Of a stretch of DNA of 64,000 bases, positions 62,541-64,000 are shown piece after piece. Under the pieces are notes generated by a model, which had not been told where the DNA came from, did not search any database, and saw only the letters and a list, made by a program, of their open reading frames with translations. Numbering within the stretch: position 1 is the stretch's first letter; each line of letters begins with the position of its first letter. A program made the position numbers and the translations under genes. The stretch lies in assembly GCA_034359265.1 (NCBI GenBank), contig CP136890.1:35692501-35756500 (forward strand). Direction: 5' to 3'. The DNA is from Canna indica (taxonomy: Eukaryota > Streptophyta > Magnoliopsida > Zingiberales > Cannaceae).

Positions 62541-62930
62541 TTCAACCGTAAAACTAGGACAATTTTATTCAGATTTTCCAAAATCTAAAAATGGAGGCAA
62601 GAATATTTTTTTTAGTTTTCATTTCGTGAAAATTGAAATTCATTTTCGAGTTTCAATTTTTTTATTTTGCGAAAACCTATTTATTTGACATATGATGTTT
62701 TCATATTTCGCGAAACTTTTATCCCAAAAAAATCGCAGAAATGCGAAAAACTACTCAAAGTAGTTAGTAGTTTTCTCGCTTATGTGTATTTGGATGTTTT
62801 GTGAAAATGTATTTTTGCGAAACACGAATTAAAACCCGCCTATATTTTGATCAACAAATAACGTTTCAGCCCCCATTTTGATTTCGGGCGAAAATAAAAA
62901 CTGAAAACGAGGCTAACAAATATGCCCTTA
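62540..62930. repeat. Foldback-like region rich in TTCGCGAAA-type motifs
   Basis: Contains TTTCGCGAAA, repeated GTGAAAAT/ATTTTCG segments and a near-perfect hairpin (GCGAAAAACTACT 62743-62755 with AGTAGTTTTCTCGC 62766-62779). This resembles a small foldback transposon or MITE. Ends not fixed. Confidence 0.4.
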
Positions 62931-63099
62931 TCTGATTTTAAAAATATATCCCTTCCCAAAAATCATTAAAGTCTTTTGCCAAAAAATTAAAATAAATTAA
63001 AAAAGATTTTGAAATATATTTTTTATAATAAAAATAAATTTTAGGAGTCAAAAAAAATATTGAATCAAAAATCTCGAATATATTAAAGACTTTAGTCCT

Positions 63100-63990
63100 A
63101 TGTATATATAAAATTAAATTTAAGTAAAAGATAATAAAATATTTTGGTTCAAATATTTTTTTAGATCCTAGCATCCATTTTATTTCATATAAAATTATTT
63201 TATGAAATAAAATAAAATAATTAATTTTTTTAAAACTATTTTAGGCCGACTTTTGTCCCTAGCATATAAAACTAAATTTAAATTTAAAATACTGAATTAT
63301 TTTTGTTTAGAAATATTTTTTAGACACTAGCATATGTTTTATACCATAAAAATTATATTTTATTAATTAAAATTATTTTTTGGGGCTTAGGAAGCTATTA
63401 TACACGGGACAAAATATTTGATTCAAAATATTTGTTTAGATCTTAACATATTTTTTATATCATAAATATTTTTCATAAATTAAAATTATTATTATTTTTA
63501 ATTTATGAAGTTATTTAAAATTAAAGACTTTGCCCAAAAGTCTCAAATAGCTTCGTAACTCTAAAAAAATAATTTTAATTTATGAAATACATTTTTCATT
63601 TTCATGGTATAAAATATATGCTAGGCTCTAAAAAATTTGAACCAAAATAATTCGCTTTAATTTTATATTTAATTCTATGTGCTTTGGGCACAAGTCTTTA
63701 CATATTAGGAACTTTTGCCTAAAATTTAGAATACCTTTATAAATTTGGAAAAAAAATATAATTTTAATTTATGAAATATTTTTTATGATATAAAAGATGT
63801 GTTAAGATCTAAATAAATATTTCGAATTAAATTTTTTTTCTTCCAAAGTCTATAATAACTTCATATACCTAAAAAATAATTTTAGTTCATAAAATATTTT
63901 TTTATAGTATAAAATATATGCCTGTGTCTAAAAAATTATTTTAAACCAAAATAATTCAATATTTCTATTAATAAATTTAGTTTTATATGA
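63100..63990. repeat. Mirrored (inverted) repeat of about 0.9 kb, three units per arm
   Basis: The marker TTAGATCCTAGCAT and its variants occur in forward orientation at 63161, 63320 and 63436. The inverted form (TATGCTAGGCTCTAA type) ends at 63631, 63812 and 63930. Units are separated by AATTTATGAAATA/TATTTCATAAATT stretches. The mirror centre is near 63545. The right arm reaches the window edge. Confidence 0.6.
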
Positions 63991-64000
63991 TTAATTTTAA

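Overview
This is nuclear DNA of a flowering plant. It holds one spliced protein-kinase gene with plant-type introns, embedded in nested LTR retrotransposons. The kinase is closest, from memory, to the rice BWMK1/OsMPK12 type, and its N-terminal extension suggests a monocot. I cannot name the species. No rRNA, functional tRNA, CRISPR or prokaryotic feature was seen.

Layout. (1) 1-6967: a plus-strand LTR element of a family called F1 here. It keeps only gag remnants; its 5' LTR is cut by the window edge. (2) 6968-8898: unique or AT-rich DNA with an apparent promoter on the minus strand. (3) 8899 to about 37050: a Ty3/gypsy element of Tat type (gypsy A) that was a landing site for many insertions. 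These are a solo LTR related to F1 (13366-14426), an F1 solo LTR (15709-17353), and a small non-coding LTR element called S (17468-36128). S was itself split twice: by a minus-strand F1 element (18486-30018), which carries two further F1 LTRs, and by a rearranged minus-strand chromovirus fragment (30579-35720). Nesting is at least four levels deep, and most levels are supported by 5-bp target duplications. (4) 37190-39015: a fragment of a second Tat element (gypsy B). (5) 39016-51854: AT-rich DNA, a TRIM-like remnant, and a DNA transposon of about 1.2 kb split by a complete 10.4-kb chromovirus (40296-50728, minus strand). (6) 52083-53528: a 5'-truncated L1-type LINE with a 19-bp target duplication. 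(7) 54234-60641: the kinase gene, 11 exons and 590 codons, with a TDY activation motif. (8) 60642-64000: AT-rich flank with small foldback or MITE-like elements and a roughly 1-kb mirrored repeat.

The mobile-element coding regions are all broken by stops, frameshifts or lost catalytic residues. The kinase reading frame looks intact. The features most worth a second look are the dense self-complementary CGATCG/GGTCGACC arrays upstream of the TATA box in the F1 LTRs, the gag-only design of F1 with a long repeat-built non-coding interior, a templated filler insertion at 17191-17240, and a tandem triplication of about 750 bp inside one LTR. All calls come from reading the sequence and translations by eye; no alignments or database searches were run.
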